Counted from the first letter of the stretch, positions 1 through 11,257 are shown. The stretch is DNA of 64,000 nucleotides from Phaeosaccion multiseriatum (GCA_965112735.1 OZ218963.1:930001-994000), one strand, 5' to 3'. Notes: generated from the letters alone by a model not told the origin. Translations and numbers: made by a program.

Positions 1-1188
1 TGAGCTGCGTATACTTGAGCTCCAGCAGGGATCACCCTCTGCATTTGTGGGATGCCTTTACCGGGTCACTACGGGCCAGCTACAGGGCCTATGACCACAT
101 GGACGAGATTGCAACAGCCACTGCAGTGGCCTTCAACTGCACCGGGACCAAGATATACGCCGGTCAGTGCGTGCTGTAGAGGGGAGAGGGGATTTCGCAA
201 GGCGCTGAACAGATTTGTCACACATAACGTAACTCTTGTCATCCCAAACAGGCTACGACCGCATGATCCGTGTGTTCGATACCGACCAGCCCGGTCGAGC
301 CTTCGAATCTCGCCCCACGTGCAAGACGCGAAGGAGCAGAGACGGACAAAAGGGGCTCGTGTCGGCGTTGGCGTTCTCCCCCGACGGCTCCGGCCTCTTC
401 GCAGCGGGGTCGTACGCGGGCAGCATCTTTCTGTACGACGAGCGGAGGTGAGGGTGAGGGAGGGCAGAGCGGGGGGGCAGAGCGGGAAGAGTTGAGACTT
501 GCAATGCTCACATGGCATCATATCCCCTTCTTCCCCCCCCCCCCCCCATATCTGCTTGCAGCTCTGCAGCTCACATGGTATCATATCCCCTTCTTCCCCC
601 CCCCCCAGTCCAAGGAGGGCTGTGGCAGAGCTGCAAGCAGATATGGGGGGCACGACGCACTTGAAGTTCCACCCGTCGGGCGGTCACCTCTTTAGCGGAG
701 CGAGGAGGGATGGGGGCATTTTGTGCTGGGACGTGCGTCAGACGGCTGAAGCAGCGGACAGGTACTGCAGACCGGGGAATACCAATCAGAGAATCACCTT
801 CGACGTTGATCCCAGCGGAAGGCACCTGGCCACTGGGTCGAGTGAAGGACGCGCGGCCGTCTTTGATCTGCAGGCCCACTTCGAGCGCAGCAGCAACAAG
901 AGCGAGCAGCGCCATGACGGGAACGGCGTTGGTAGCGCAGAAGCCAGTCCACAGGCCGGGGTGTGGCTGCGTGGCTTTCCCGACGCCGTCAACGGGACCG
1001 CCTTCCACCCCCACCAGCCGCGCCTCGCCTTTAGCACGGGGCAGCGCCACTTCTCGCTGGAGGAGCAAGAACAACAACGTGATGATGTGTTGGACGCTGA
1101 CTTTGGCCAAGTAGATGTGTCCGCCGCGTTCCCCCACGGAATGAAGCAACAGAACGTCATTGCACTCTTCGACCTTGGCGTCTCCTGA
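1..1188 (+). CDS. WRAP53: WRAP53/TCAB1-like WD40 protein, 5' end outside window
   Basis: WD40-repeat scaffold of the WRAP53/TCAB1 family, which in animals binds the CAB box of scaRNAs and telomerase RNA and delivers them to Cajal bodies. The 5' part lies before base 1. Visible exons are 1-162, 252-447 and 609-1188; phases agree at both introns (G|GC and AG|T). Family hallmarks in order are a SRDHPLHLWDAFTG-type blade, RAYDHMDEI, GYDRMIRVFDT, the HLKFHPSGGHLFSGARRDG blade with LCWDVRQ, and NTNQRITFDVDPSG. The C-terminus ends in a divergent blade with a charged loop (about residues EEQEQQRDD) and a TGA at 1186-1188. Intron 2 carries an internal duplication and an inverted repeat that reaches into exon 3. 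The blade-by-blade resemblance makes the family call strong; the telomerase role in this organism is inferred. Confidence 0.9.
542..650. repeat. 26-bp perfect inverted repeat across the intron 2/exon 3 boundary
   Basis: The arm at 542-567 is the exact reverse complement of 625-650. The real 3' splice site (AG at 607-608) sits in the loop. The intron-side arm contains its own CTTGCAG acceptor-like string. Within the same intron a roughly 40-bp segment (CTCACATGGYATCATATCCCC plus poly-C) is present twice, at about 508 and about 570. Confidence 0.9.
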
Positions 1189-1321
1189 AAACCGCTGTCT
1201 CTATTTCGACTTTTGAACAGTGTCCGAAAGTGACGACGACACTGACCCCCCCACGGCGCTACCCACACTTGCACACCTTCCTACGGGGTGGGAGGTCTGC
1301 TCAGCTTCCGAGGGTTTGTCA

Positions 1322-1392
1322 GACCGACCGACCGACCGACCGACCGACCGACCGACCGACCGACCGACCGACCGACCGACCGACCGACCGAC
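1322..1392. repeat. (GACC)n tetranucleotide microsatellite
   Basis: About 17 tandem copies of ACCG/GACC directly downstream of the WRAP53 stop codon, probably in its 3' UTR. The Arg-Pro-Thr-Asp repeats it would encode are an artefact of the 4-bp unit read in three frames. Confidence 0.95.
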
Positions 1393-1394
1393 AC

Positions 1395-2008
1395 CGACGG
1401 ATTCTTGAGGGCTGCTGCTGTCCCTCGTCACACGGGCTGCTACGAGGGAGCGTGCCCAGCGACCGGAGCCTCCTTCCTTGATGCGGACGATCCTCGAGCG
1501 GTTGGGTGTACGGTCCAAGCTCCCAGTCTCTTTCTCCAATGGTATCAAACATGTACCTCTGACGTGAAGTCATGTACCGCCCCCGCTGGTGTGATGGGAT
1601 CCTCTACTGGGGTTGGAGAGAACAGGCAGCGACCACTTCAGCACCTCATGGAGGAGGCCCCAATCGATAGCCGAGGCGGCGCGGAGGCGGCGCAGAGGAG
1701 GAGCGCCGTTGGCCCGGGGGGGCAGCTGCGAGCGATGATAAGAATAAGAGGGACTCGCGGCGTGGGGCTGCTAAAAAGGAATGCATGCATGTCTCTTTTA
1801 TATTGCTTATATTAAGATGCTTCCTGTTTTAATCAATTAATTAAAATAAAAGACTGGAAAGAAAGTTCAAGTTGAAAAATGTGATGTGCGAACAAGCGGA
1901 ATGTGCGTAAATCAAAGGGGGGCTAATGGGGCAACCCTTTCGTAAATAAATAAATGACTCCAAAAGAAATTCTAAACCTCTCTCTCTTACGGTAAATAAT
2001 ATAAGCCA
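1395..2008. other. Gap between convergent genes (3' UTRs)
   Basis: No supported gene. The first part is GC-rich. From about 1790 the base composition turns AT-rich, with AATTAATTAAAATAAAAG near 1833-1851, a likely polyadenylation region for WRAP53. AT-rich runs at 1930-2005 could serve the minus-strand gene that ends at 2009. Confidence 0.6.
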
Positions 2009-4630
2009 TCACCTCGTAGACTCCAGCTTGGCCTGTGCCTGCGCGGCGGCTCTGGAAGCGGCCTCCTGTGCCTTGGCGGCCTTGGCGATGTCTTCAGCTT
2101 GGGCCCTGAGGGACTTCTCCAAAGCGGCCTGCTCCTTGTCCAGCTGCAAGTACGTACCAAGAGTCAAGAGCAGGGAGGAGAACAAACGAAGGAAGGAAAG
2201 GCATCAACACACACACCCTTCTTGCCTTCTTGCCTTCTGCTGCTCCACCCCCGTGCCCACTCAGACGGGACACTAACCTGCGCTTGCAGCTGGGCGGCCT
2301 TCTTTTCTGCCTCCACTCGAGCCTTCTCGCTCATTTCCTTGCTCAGTTTCTCCCCCTGCAGCTGCTTCTGTTGGGCCTTGCGCTTGGCCAGAGCTTGTTC
2401 CTCGCTTTTCCGGGCCTCGAGCTGCTTGCTGGCGAGCAGCTTGTCGGCCTTCGCCTTTTCAGCTTTGGCCACCTGCCAAGCAAGCAAGCAAAAGCAAGAC
2501 ACACCCAAGAGACAAAGGGGAGAGAACGGTCAGAGAACGGTCAGAGAACGGTCAGTTGTTCTGTTTGTGCCTTCCACGCCCTCTTGGCTCCAAAGAAGGA
2601 AATCCTCACCGCCGCCTTCTCTGCCGCTGCCTTGTTGGCGGCCGCTCGCTCTGCCTCCTTCCTCTTCTTGCTGTCGTTCAAAGCCTTGGTCTTGGTCTCG
2701 TCGAGCCGTCTTCGCTCGCTGGACTTCCTCTCTGCCTCCAGTTTTGTCCTCTTGGCTACCTTCTCCTTGACTTCGATCTCCTTCTTGCCAATGTCCTTGG
2801 TCAAGCCTAAGGGACCAGGCAGACAGGAGGCCGGCAAGCAGTAAATAACCAACCCGAACAGGATACAGTACCACAATGGAGAAGCACTTCTGGCACCCAT
2901 ACCCGCCCCCCACCACCTCAAATCACCCACCCTTGAGCGTCTTGCTCTTGCTCTTGATTTGCTTCTCGGCCTCGGCTTGTGCCCTCTCCTGTTTCTTCAT
3001 CTCCTTGGTCGCGTTCTCCAAGTCTGCCCGGGCGTCATTCCTCTTCATCTTCTGCTCCACCACCTGGTCTCTGGACTTGTCCGTTCGGCTGCGGCTCGCT
3101 GCCTTGATGCCTCTCTCCGCCTCCTTCAATCTCTTCTCGGCTTTGGAAATCTGGCCTTTAGCGGTGTTCAACCGCGACACAGCGGTGTCTCGCTGCTTCT
3201 CCAGAGCCTTCAGACTGGAGAGTTTCAGGCAGCAGAATTATTTACTCGGTTAGTCCTTGGTCACAGCCGGCACAGTCCTCCTCCCTCCTCCACATCAACA
3301 CCTGCACTCACCTGTTCTTCACAAGGACCCTGTCCTTCTGCAGAGATTCCACCTCCACTGCCTCCCTCAGCTTCGCCGTGCCTGCTGCCATGTTACCATG
3401 AACGAACACAGAGGACGATGGGGTGAGATTGAAAAAAAAAAGCGATCCAGAGGAGAAGAGAGAAGAGAGGAGCACGGAGGGAGCAAAGCGTGTACGTACC
3501 TAGCGGGGAGCTCTTGGGTGCGCTGCTCACTGCCTTGTTGACGGCTGTGGCGGGGTTGCTCAGGCGGGCGTTATCGATTGACTGCATGAGTGCCGCTTTC
3601 TCCGCTCTCTTGGCCTGCGCGACGGGGGAGAGGGAGGGTATTGGGTTGGAGGGGGTGTGTGTCTGGTGTGGTGGCTGACCTTCGGTGCTGGGGGGGGGGG
3701 GAGGCGGGCGCGTGCGTGCGTGCGTGCGTGCTCACCTCTGCCTGAGCAGCGATCTTTGCAGCGTCGTCAGCAGCCTTCTTCTCCGCTGCCGCCTTTTGGA
3801 CCTTCGCAGCTTCCTTGGCCTTGCGAGCATTCTCATCGGCCTGGCGCTTCGCAGCCTGTACCACGGCAACGATAGCGGAGGGGAATGGGTATTGACTCAT
3901 CGATACCTTGCTTTACCAGCCTGGGCTACCAGCAGAGCCGGCCCTTCACGCACCTTCTTCGCATTCGCCTCGCTAGGAGCCCTGGGAGCAGGGGCCGGCC
4001 TGGGAGCAGGGGCCGGCCTGGGAGCAGGAGCAGGCCGGGGGGCGGGGGCTGGCTGAGCAGCGCGCGGGGCCGGGGCGGCCTTGGTTGGTGCCGCAGAAGG
4101 AGGTTTGTCAAAGTTGCTTGGCAGCATTGACTGAAATGAGCGAAGGAGGAGGAAGCATTAGTGACCACCGTTCCCACAACCCCCCCCCCAACAAAGTTAG
4201 TACCTTTAAATCATCGTCAGCGTGAGCAACGATGGAGACAGATGGCGTCATCCCCATTGAGGAGACGTCGAAAGTAGGATCTACAATGAGCATTGCGCCC
4301 ATGAGCCCCCCGATGAGGGTCCCCTGGAGCTGTCGCTGCCAGTGCTTGGGACCCAAGCTGCGGACGTCCTCTCCCCCGTCGTCTCCATTGGGGCTCGCGG
4401 GGGGTACTGCCATGCAGATAGTGGTCGCCGAAGGCATGCTCTCGCGGCTCTGCCCTAAGCATCCTCGTGGAGCTCCTGCGCAGAGGGAACGAGTGAGCAT
4501 CGCAAGGGGGGAGGGGAGGGAAGTATGGGCTGCGCAACTCACCTCGTCGGTGTGCCAAGGTGGGTCCAGTGAACGCCATGCTCATCCCCAAGAGGAGGAG
4601 AAGGCATAAGAGCGCCAGAAGCGCCGCCAT
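2009..4630 (-). CDS. Plastid/secretory-targeted Ala/Lys/Glu-rich coiled-coil protein
   Basis: Ten exons (minus order 4543-4630, 4204-4475, 3954-4130, 3736-3855, 3500-3614, 3312-3381, 2931-3214, 2610-2806, 2278-2472, 2009-2143) give 550 aa. The start at 4630 yields a strong signal peptide (long Leu run) ending in MSMAF; an A-F junction followed by an Arg-rich stretch is the pattern of heterokont bipartite plastid targeting. A second hydrophobic stretch (GGLMGAMLIV) is followed by an Ala-X-Ala-like AHADDD, possibly a membrane anchor or a lumen signal. Next come tandem Ala-Pro repeats (APAPRP) and about 380 residues of AKEAAKVQKAAAEKK-type charged coiled coil, TolA-like in composition. I recognise no enzymatic domain. 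It shares a 147-bp divergent promoter with the 5-phosphatase gene. Confidence 0.8.
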
Positions 4631-4777
4631 TTTCTCTATTTATATATCTATGGTGGTGTGTGCGGATTCGGGAAGGGGTGCGGTGTGATGATGATTCATC
4701 ACCAACATGTGAATTTCAGCTCGCCCCCCCCTGTTATCGCTTTAATGCTTTTTTATCGCGCCAATGAGGAGGGCACG
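4631..4777. promoter_or_regulatory. Short divergent intergenic region, likely bidirectional promoter
   Basis: 147 bp separate the two start codons at 4630 (-) and 4778 (+). A TTTATATATC string at about 4637-4646 lies beside the minus-strand start, and CCAAT at about 4771 lies next to the plus-strand start. Function is inferred from the geometry. Confidence 0.5.
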
Positions 4778-7700
4778 ATGAGTGTGGGGATGAGGGGCAG
4801 CAGGAGTGTGGATGCCATCTGCACCAAGCTTCCGGGGGAGGACGTGGAGCTAGGGGGTGGACGGTACCTCAATCACGGGGCCATAAGGGAGATCCGCAAG
4901 GAGTGGGTTAGTCAAAGTCTCCGGGCCCAGGAGAGTCGCTTCGCGACCTTCCGGAAGACCTGCGTTGTCTGTGGCACCTTTAACGTCAATGGGAAGAAGG
5001 TCAGCACAGGGAACGGTGTATCTGCCACTTGTTGCCTCTTGTTGTAAACTTTTTGGTGTCTTTTCCTCCCTGGGGGGGGTTAGGTGGACGAGGATGCCGA
5101 CTTGTCCGAGTGGCTCGGGCAGGAGGTGGACTCGGAGCACCCGGACATGTTCGTACTAGGCTTCCAGGAAATTGTCGACCTCACGGCCATGAACATTGCC
5201 GCTGGGGATGGCAAGAAGACCAAGGAGAGGGCGTACATGTGGAGGCAGCGCGTGGAGGCGTTCTTGAGGAGCACGCGCTGCCCATACGTTTGTGTCGTGG
5301 AGCGGGCGCTGGTGGGGGTCCTGCTGCTCGTGTTTGTAAGGCAATGCCATGGCCCGCACCTGGTGGATGTGCAAAACACCACAACGAGCACGGGCTTCGC
5401 AGGGGTTTTGGGGAACAAGGGGGGCGTCTGCGCAAGGCTGCAGCTGTACGATACAACTTTTTGCTTCGTATGCTCGCATTTGGCAGCGCACCGGGGGAAT
5501 GTGGAGGGGCGAAACTCGGACTACCGCTCCATCATGGCCAAGACGGTAAGGCAAAAGGTCAAAGCAGCGGTGAAAGATGATGGACCACCAGACAGGAAGC
5601 GTGGAGAGGGGACAAAAGGACAGGCATCATCGGCGTCCTTTTATCTTTCTTTTTTTTAACTTTTGTTGTTGTGCACGGACACCAACAGGCTTTCGATGGG
5701 GACCCGGAGACAGCTTGGGAGCTGCGGGGCTTGAGCAAGAGCGGCGAGTTCAGCAGCGTCAGGGCACCAAACGCCATCGGCATTGCTCACCACGACGTGG
5801 TGTTTTGGGTGGGGGATTTGAACTACCGTATCGCCGAGAATGTCACGATGGAGGAAGTCTTTGCTCGTCTGGAACAGTCCAGGGGCTTGGCGATACTGCG
5901 GGAACATGACCAGCTCAATCTAGAGAGAAAACGGGGGCGCTGGGGCCCGGATGGGCTAGAGGCAGGGGCCTTCCAGGACTTTGAAGAGGGCGAGCTCAAC
6001 TTCAGACCAACGTACAAGTATGAGCCGGGCACGGACCGTTACGAGCAGAGACCGGACAAGAAGCAGAGGGCGCCCGCCTGGTGCGATCGAGTGCTGTGGA
6101 GGTCCAGGTGTGTTGTGGTGTGAAGAGGCACACGAGTTTTCCTTTGTGTGTGTGTGTGTCTTGTTCTTCCCTTGCCGCTCATCCCTTCCCCTGTGACTGT
6201 CACGGGAACACTCTTGCTGACTGGTCCTCCTCAGAGATGAGGAGCATGTGCACATCATGTCGTACCGCCGTGCCGAGAGGCCCAACTTATCAGACCACAA
6301 GGCTGTGGTGGCCCGGATGGCAGTCAAAGTCCGGGTGCTGACTTGGCCCGCGAGGCGCGAGGTCTTCGACGGGGTAAGTGTGTGCGTCGTAAAGGGAGGG
6401 GGGTGGGGGGGAGGGCGGACCCCGGGGGGCTCCTTCGCGAAAGAGGGACGGCTGCTGCTGTTGCTGCTGCTCATCATGGACTCTGCTCTTTCCCCCCCTC
6501 CCGTGCTCTCTCTCTCCTCAGCTCATGGACAGACTGTCCCGCTTTCAGAGGGACGGGGGCGAAAGTCCAGCCGTGGCCTGGGATCGGACAGAAATAGACT
6601 TTGGTAAGGGCCCCCAAGGACCCCTTTCTTTCCGCTTTCCTCCCCCTCCCTTGGTCTGTCTGATGAATCATCTCGGTCTGTCATCGTACTCTTCTTCCCC
6701 AACACGTGCACCGCATCACCTCCCCCCTCCCTCCTAGGCGAGGTGGGTTTTGGGCCGAACATGACTGCTTCAGGCTGTCTGCGCGCCCGCAACGAGGGCA
6801 GGACGATTGCGTACGTGCGTTTTGCGCCCAAAGCAGCGGATGTGTGGCCGTGGCGGAGGTGGTGGAAGGTGGAGCCGCCTTTCGCCCTCCTGGCCCCGGG
6901 GCAGACGCAGGACTTTGTTGTAACTGCCACGGTGGACCGCTCCACCGCCCGGCAGCTGGACAAGAAGCGCGAGGTCCTGGAGGACGTGTTGGTGATACGT
7001 GTGGAGGGCAATGCGGATGCTTTCGTGGGTATCCGAGCCCGCATGGCGCACACCAACTTTGGCGTGGCTTTGGAGGAACTGGCTCAGCGGGAAGCCAAGG
7101 CGCTGGCAGCGAGTCAACAGTTGCAGGAGGCGGACCCCCAGTGGGGCGTACCGTTTGCCCTGTGGCGTGTCGTGGACGGAGCGATCAAGGCGGGGCTTCT
7201 CAGTGACCCGGGCATTGCCAGGGACGCCTTTTCCTTTTCAGGTTAGCGCGCTCACTCGCTTTGCCTGTTGTGAGTATGTATGTGCGTCATTTGTATGTGC
7301 GTCATTTCTCCTCCTGGTGCAAGGGTACAGCCGTCTTCCGCGTTGCGGCTCCTCACATGAACACCACCCACCCCCCTGCTTCGCTCTGCAGGCTCCCCTT
7401 CGGAGGTGGATAGCATCTGCGCCTGCGTGGACAAGGGCTCGGCCTTCCCCTCCGGGCTCGGTGCGCACTCCTTCTTGGACGCCTTTGCTTCCTTTCTCTC
7501 TGCTCTGCCCGAAGCCGTGGTACCGGTGCAGGTGTTGCTGCGCGTCAATAAGGTTTTGAGCCAACGAAGCGCCAACAGCAGCAGCACGCCGTGGACTGTC
7601 ATCTTTCTTGACGCCCTGGCCCCTGCGCATCACAACACGTTCTTGTACATTGTCTGCTTCCTTCGGACTCTGCTCAAGACAGGCGGGCCGGCGGGTCTCA

Positions 7701-7843
7701 CATCCAAGGGCTTGTCGGGGCCTCTTGTCAAGCTGCTGTGCTTTGACGGGGAGGCGGAGGCGGAGGCAGGGGAGGGTGAGAGGTTGGGAGAAGCCCGAGG
7801 GATCTTCGCAGGCGTTCTGGAACACTTCTTGACCGCGTCTTGA
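4778..7843 (+). CDS. OCRL: OCRL/INPP5B-type inositol polyphosphate 5-phosphatase
   Basis: Hydrolyses the 5-phosphate of PI(4,5)P2 and related inositides; animal homologues act on endosomes, Golgi and cilia. Seven exons (4778-4999, 5084-5545, 5689-6107, 6235-6373, 6522-6603, 6738-7241, 7392-7843) give 759 aa. The catalytic domain, about residues 65-430, shows the family motifs in order: FNVNGKK, LGFQEIVD, GVLGNKGGV, CSHLAAH, FWVGDLNYRI, PAWCDRVLW and SDHKAV. An ASH-type beta domain follows (FGPNMTASGCLRARN to DAFVGIRARM). The C-terminus is a RhoGAP-like fold (LLRVNKVL; HHNTFLYIVCFLRTLLK) without an obvious arginine finger, as in OCRL. I chose the ATG at 4778; 4790 is also in frame. OCRL and INPP5B cannot be told apart from the sequence alone. 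Confidence 0.9.
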
Positions 7844-8040
7844 TTCGGGGGTTTTTGTAGCACCCCCTCTTGATGAAGGAACCCCCCCCCCCCCCGGACT
7901 TGTACTGTACATGAACTTATGTTAGAAAAAGGAAGCCCGGGGGAGGCCCGCGGCTTTCAGATATGGGAAGCGCCCTCTGAATGGCTAAATAGACAAAAGG
8001 GATTTATATGTATAAATATATATAAATGGTAACGTATCTA
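7844..8040. other. Gap between convergent stop codons
   Basis: 197 bp between the 5-phosphatase stop and the uL3m stop. It holds a poly-C run at about 7882-7895 and an AT-rich stretch at about 8000-8030 (TATATGTATAAATATATATAAA), probably polyadenylation signals for both genes. Confidence 0.6.
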
Positions 8041-9485
8041 TCATGAGTCCATATCCTCCTCTGCGAAAGGGTCAGTGCTTCGTGCAGGAGCCACCAGGAC
8101 ACCGTCGCTCGGCACTCCTGCTGCAGGGATGAAGGTGGGGAAAGGGGGGTCGGAGGGGAACTCGGGTTTGGTTCCATCGTGCACCCACACGAAAGAGCCC
8201 TTGTTTCCGGCAACATGCCCCTTGACAAAGAGCAAGTCTCTCTGAGTGTCGATCTTCATGATCTGAGTGAGTTGAGTCGTTGAGTATGGCGATGCATCGG
8301 ACAGACACAAGGGAGGGAGGCGAGTCAGCACGGCCAAGGGGGGGGGGGTGGAAGGAACGGGGAGACGCAGAGATGGTAAAGCAAGCAAGGAACTAACCCG
8401 CACCTTCAGATTGTAGTTCCAACTCTTGTCACCCCCCATACGCCCGGGCATTTTCTTGCCTTTGAACACCTTGCCTGGGTCCTGATGAATGGAAACACAG
8501 CGACCTTCCCGCGTTAGAGGAGGGGGAGGAGTGGTGGTTTGGTAGCTATCATCCCAGTACACACCTGGCACTGCCCCGTAGACCCTATATGTCTGTGCGT
8601 CTTGCTGTTTCCGTGCGAAGCTCGCTGTCCCTTGAAGCCGTGCCTCTTCATTCCGCCCTGAAAGCCCTTCCCTTTCGTGATACCCTTTTGGTTCATGGAG
8701 AGAGTCCGTCAGCGTGAATGGGAGCTAGAACATGCACCCTTCTTCTCGGCGCAGCCAGTGAGCCTTGTCCACTCACCTGCACATTCACCCTTTGCCCCGC
8801 GAGGAAATGCTGTGCGCGTATTCTGGTTCCCACAGGTAGCAAACCTTCCGGGCTGACGCGGAACTCGCTCAAGATGTTCTTGCAGGGCACACCCGCCCGC
8901 TCATAGAGGCTCACCTGACAAGCGACGCAGCACGGGGGTTGGGAGGTTAGGGCATTTGCTGGAACTGCGCAAGTAAGTCACCCCTGAAGGCATACCTTCG
9001 CATAGGGCATATTCTTTGACTTCGCCAGACCTGCCCCCAGCTGCAAACTGGTGTAGCCGTGCTTGTCCATTGTCTTTTCCCCCACTACATGACATTCCTC
9101 CACCTGCAGAACCGTCACTGCGTGTCGCTCTCCCCAGGAGTCGAAGTAGGGCAGCATGCCAATCTAGTTGGTGAAGGGGACGCGGGGGAGGGGTTGGGGG
9201 CGTTCATTGATCATGAATGTGTCTAGGCGGGTTTGGGCGGGGGGAAACGTGGGATACCTTCAAGGCCAAGGCTCCTGTACGCTTATAGCTCTTGTCCCAT
9301 GGCACGGGAGCCAGTCCTTCTGCGCGTGAGACCTCCTTGTCCTGGTGCTGCTGCTGGGATACTGCGGCAGTGGACATTTCCCTCAGCCCCACACAGCTCT
9401 CTCTACTCCTGCAGACGGCAGAGCTCTCGAGACAAGCCATCGGCAGCCGGCGCCTGCAACCTGCGGCTGCTGCTGCCACCCACAT
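8041..9485 (-). CDS. MRPL3: Mitochondrial large-subunit ribosomal protein uL3m
   Basis: Structural protein of the mitoribosome near the peptidyl-transferase centre. Six exons (minus order 9258-9485, 8996-9163, 8777-8914, 8565-8684, 8398-8481, 8041-8262) give 319 aa; all introns are phase 0. Matches to the family are [31 protein letters not shown], the central [16 protein letters not shown] with [24 protein letters not shown], and [20 protein letters not shown]. The first about 55 residues are Ala/Arg/Ser-rich and read like a mitochondrial presequence. The acceptor of the fourth exon is AAAAG|GG rather than the more obvious upstream positions, because an in-frame stop precedes the nearby ATG. 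An upstream ATG at 9485 was taken; an internal start would shorten only the presequence. Confidence 0.9.
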
Positions 9486-9876
9486 GGCCTCCCTCTGCGT
9501 GTGCCGTCGGGGGACGGGGGAGGATTTGTAACCTTAAAGTGCCATCTAGCGATGGTTTGCCTAAAAGTAAAGCCATTCGATGGAATCGAATGGAAGTGGA
9601 GACAGGCTGCCATCCGGCGTGCTATCTGCTACCGCCGGCGCCAGCCGCGTGCTATCTACTATCGGACCCTCAGGCTCCGATAGCACATAGCATGCTATCG
9701 AGAATGTGGTCGATAGCACGTCAGGGTCGACCATTCGGGGGATGGAGCGCAATGACGCAAACAGCTCGTGCATAAGCCCTCATGTGACATACATCGCTTC
9801 GAAGATACATCGCTGAGCTAAACAAAAAAGTCTTTTTGCGGGTACATGTAGGGGTGTCCGAGTCGGGGCAAAGAAA
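9486..9876. repeat. Intergenic GCTATC-rich dispersed repeat with hairpins
   Basis: No gene seen. About 9610-9735 is a repeat element rich in GCTATC/GATAGC. It can form two adjacent hairpins: 9659-9666 with 9676-9683, and 9693-9700 with 9711-9718, both 8-bp stems. The 9692-9735 segment recurs at about 52951-52993, and a GGCGCCAGCC string is shared with other gaps. Confidence 0.75.
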
Positions 9877-11032
9877 TCATTTTTTTGGTTGAGCTCCGCT
9901 GGTCATCTCCTCCACCTCTCCCTGCACTCTACTAATCAAGTTCTGCACATCCACCACCCCTTCCGAGTCCACTTCTCTCTCAGGGGAAGACTTCCGCCTC
10001 CTCATGTCCTGAGGAGTGGCGTTCATGTCAAGCTCTCCGCTTGCCACTCCTTTCAGCACCTTTGCACCCAGTAAGAAGATGCCCAGAGCCGTCACGCCGA
10101 ACATGCCTGCGCCGAGCGACCCGAATCCGACCAGCACCTGACACACACACACACACACAAATGATGGATACAGAAAGGCGGGAAGCAAAGGCGGGAGGTT
10201 ATACACGCCTATACACGTCGGCTCTCTTGCACACGGCCAGAAGCGTTGCAGCTTGTTCAGCCCCACGCACCTGCTTGAAGATACCGGAGAGTCTGTTCAC
10301 GATGTACACGTCACTATGCGACAGCGCCTCTTGCGCCATGTAACGCTCTGTGAGGAACGCGGTAGCCTTCCACGCAGCTACGGACATGGCTGCCGCTAAG
10401 CCCGCCCCCACAAAGGCCCAGTACGGATTGATGCCGTTGTAGTCCACCTGTGTGCGTCGCGGGGGGGAAGAAGGGTGCCTTAATAGCAAAACCTCAGGAC
10501 GAATACGACAAATCGAACAAACACGTACCTCTTCTTTCTCGATATTCGCAAGGCTGGGCCGAAACTGACTGGTGCCCTGCTCGATTTCTGCATTGACTTC
10601 TGCCATGAGCCTCTCGTTGATGGTCTGCAGCCGCGCTGAGCGTTGCGGCGCGGACGCCGACACCCTCTTAGCGCTTGCCTCCTCCCCCCCATGCGGCGCG
10701 GACGCCGACACCCTCTTAGCGCTTGCCTCCTCCCCCCCATTTGGCAGCGGTAATGTGTCTAGCTGCTGTTGCAGAAGGGCCTCAACTGCTGCCGCATCTA
10801 CTGTGCCTCCCTCTGCCTTCAACCGCGTCCAAGCCCTTCTCCGTCTCCGAGCTGCTGAGCAGCCCCCAGTAGCCCAGTCGCGTGGGCTCGCGCTGTGAGA
10901 AGACCCCAGCTGATGCTGAGGGCGCCCTGCAAACGACCCCAAATGAGGCTGGAAAGACTCCAAGCTGAACAACGTAAAGCCACAGAAGCAGAGCACGAGT
11001 AGAGCACTTCCCATGGGCGAGGTGCAGGCCAT
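9877..11032 (-). CDS. Signal-peptide-bearing two-TM protein, DUF3082-like
   Basis: Three exons (10529-11032, 10271-10447, 9877-10137, minus order) give 313 aa. The N-terminus is hydrophobic (ALLVLCFCGFTLFSLESF) and is followed by an Arg-rich stretch, compatible with plastid import. Residues about 90-122 contain two copies of a 16-residue block (GGEEASAKRVSASAP), matching a roughly 48-bp DNA duplication at about 10645-10740. Two transmembrane segments follow: WAFVGAGLAAAMSVAAW and GFGSLGAGMFGVTALGIFLL. This layout resembles the cyanobacterial/plastid DUF3082 family of unknown function; that assignment is from memory of the pattern and unverified. The tail is hydrophilic. A 225-bp divergent promoter lies between it and the callose synthase gene. 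Confidence 0.75.
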
Positions 11033-11257
11033 GATTTACCACTCTTTTCACCCCTCTCCCTTTGGAGAAAGACTCTCAGACTATTCAAGGAGTACAAGAA
11101 ACAACAAAGGGAGAGAGACACAGCCCTCTTAGGGCACAAACGTAAGAGAAAGAAAAGGGGGGAAGGTCGGAGAGGATGAGGAGATTCAGTTTCAGTTTCA
11201 GTTCCGATTAATTCATACTTTTTCACACTCAGCCAGACGCCCTCCCAAACCAAAATC
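11033..11257. promoter_or_regulatory. Divergent intergenic region
   Basis: 225 bp between the start at 11032 (-) and the callose synthase ATG at 11258 (+). It contains three consecutive CAGTTT-type hexamers (AGTTTCAGTTTCAGTT, about 11187-11203). A bidirectional promoter is inferred from the arrangement. Confidence 0.45.

Noticed and set aside
1220-1548. Repetitive PTDR/VGRS-type peptides beside the WRAP53 end
   Set aside because: They are the (GACC)n microsatellite read in different frames.
4658-4777. Upstream in-frame extension of the 5-phosphatase (start at 4658)
   Set aside because: It would place the start within the 147-bp divergent promoter and add a sequence without family similarity; the ATG at 4778 is preferred.
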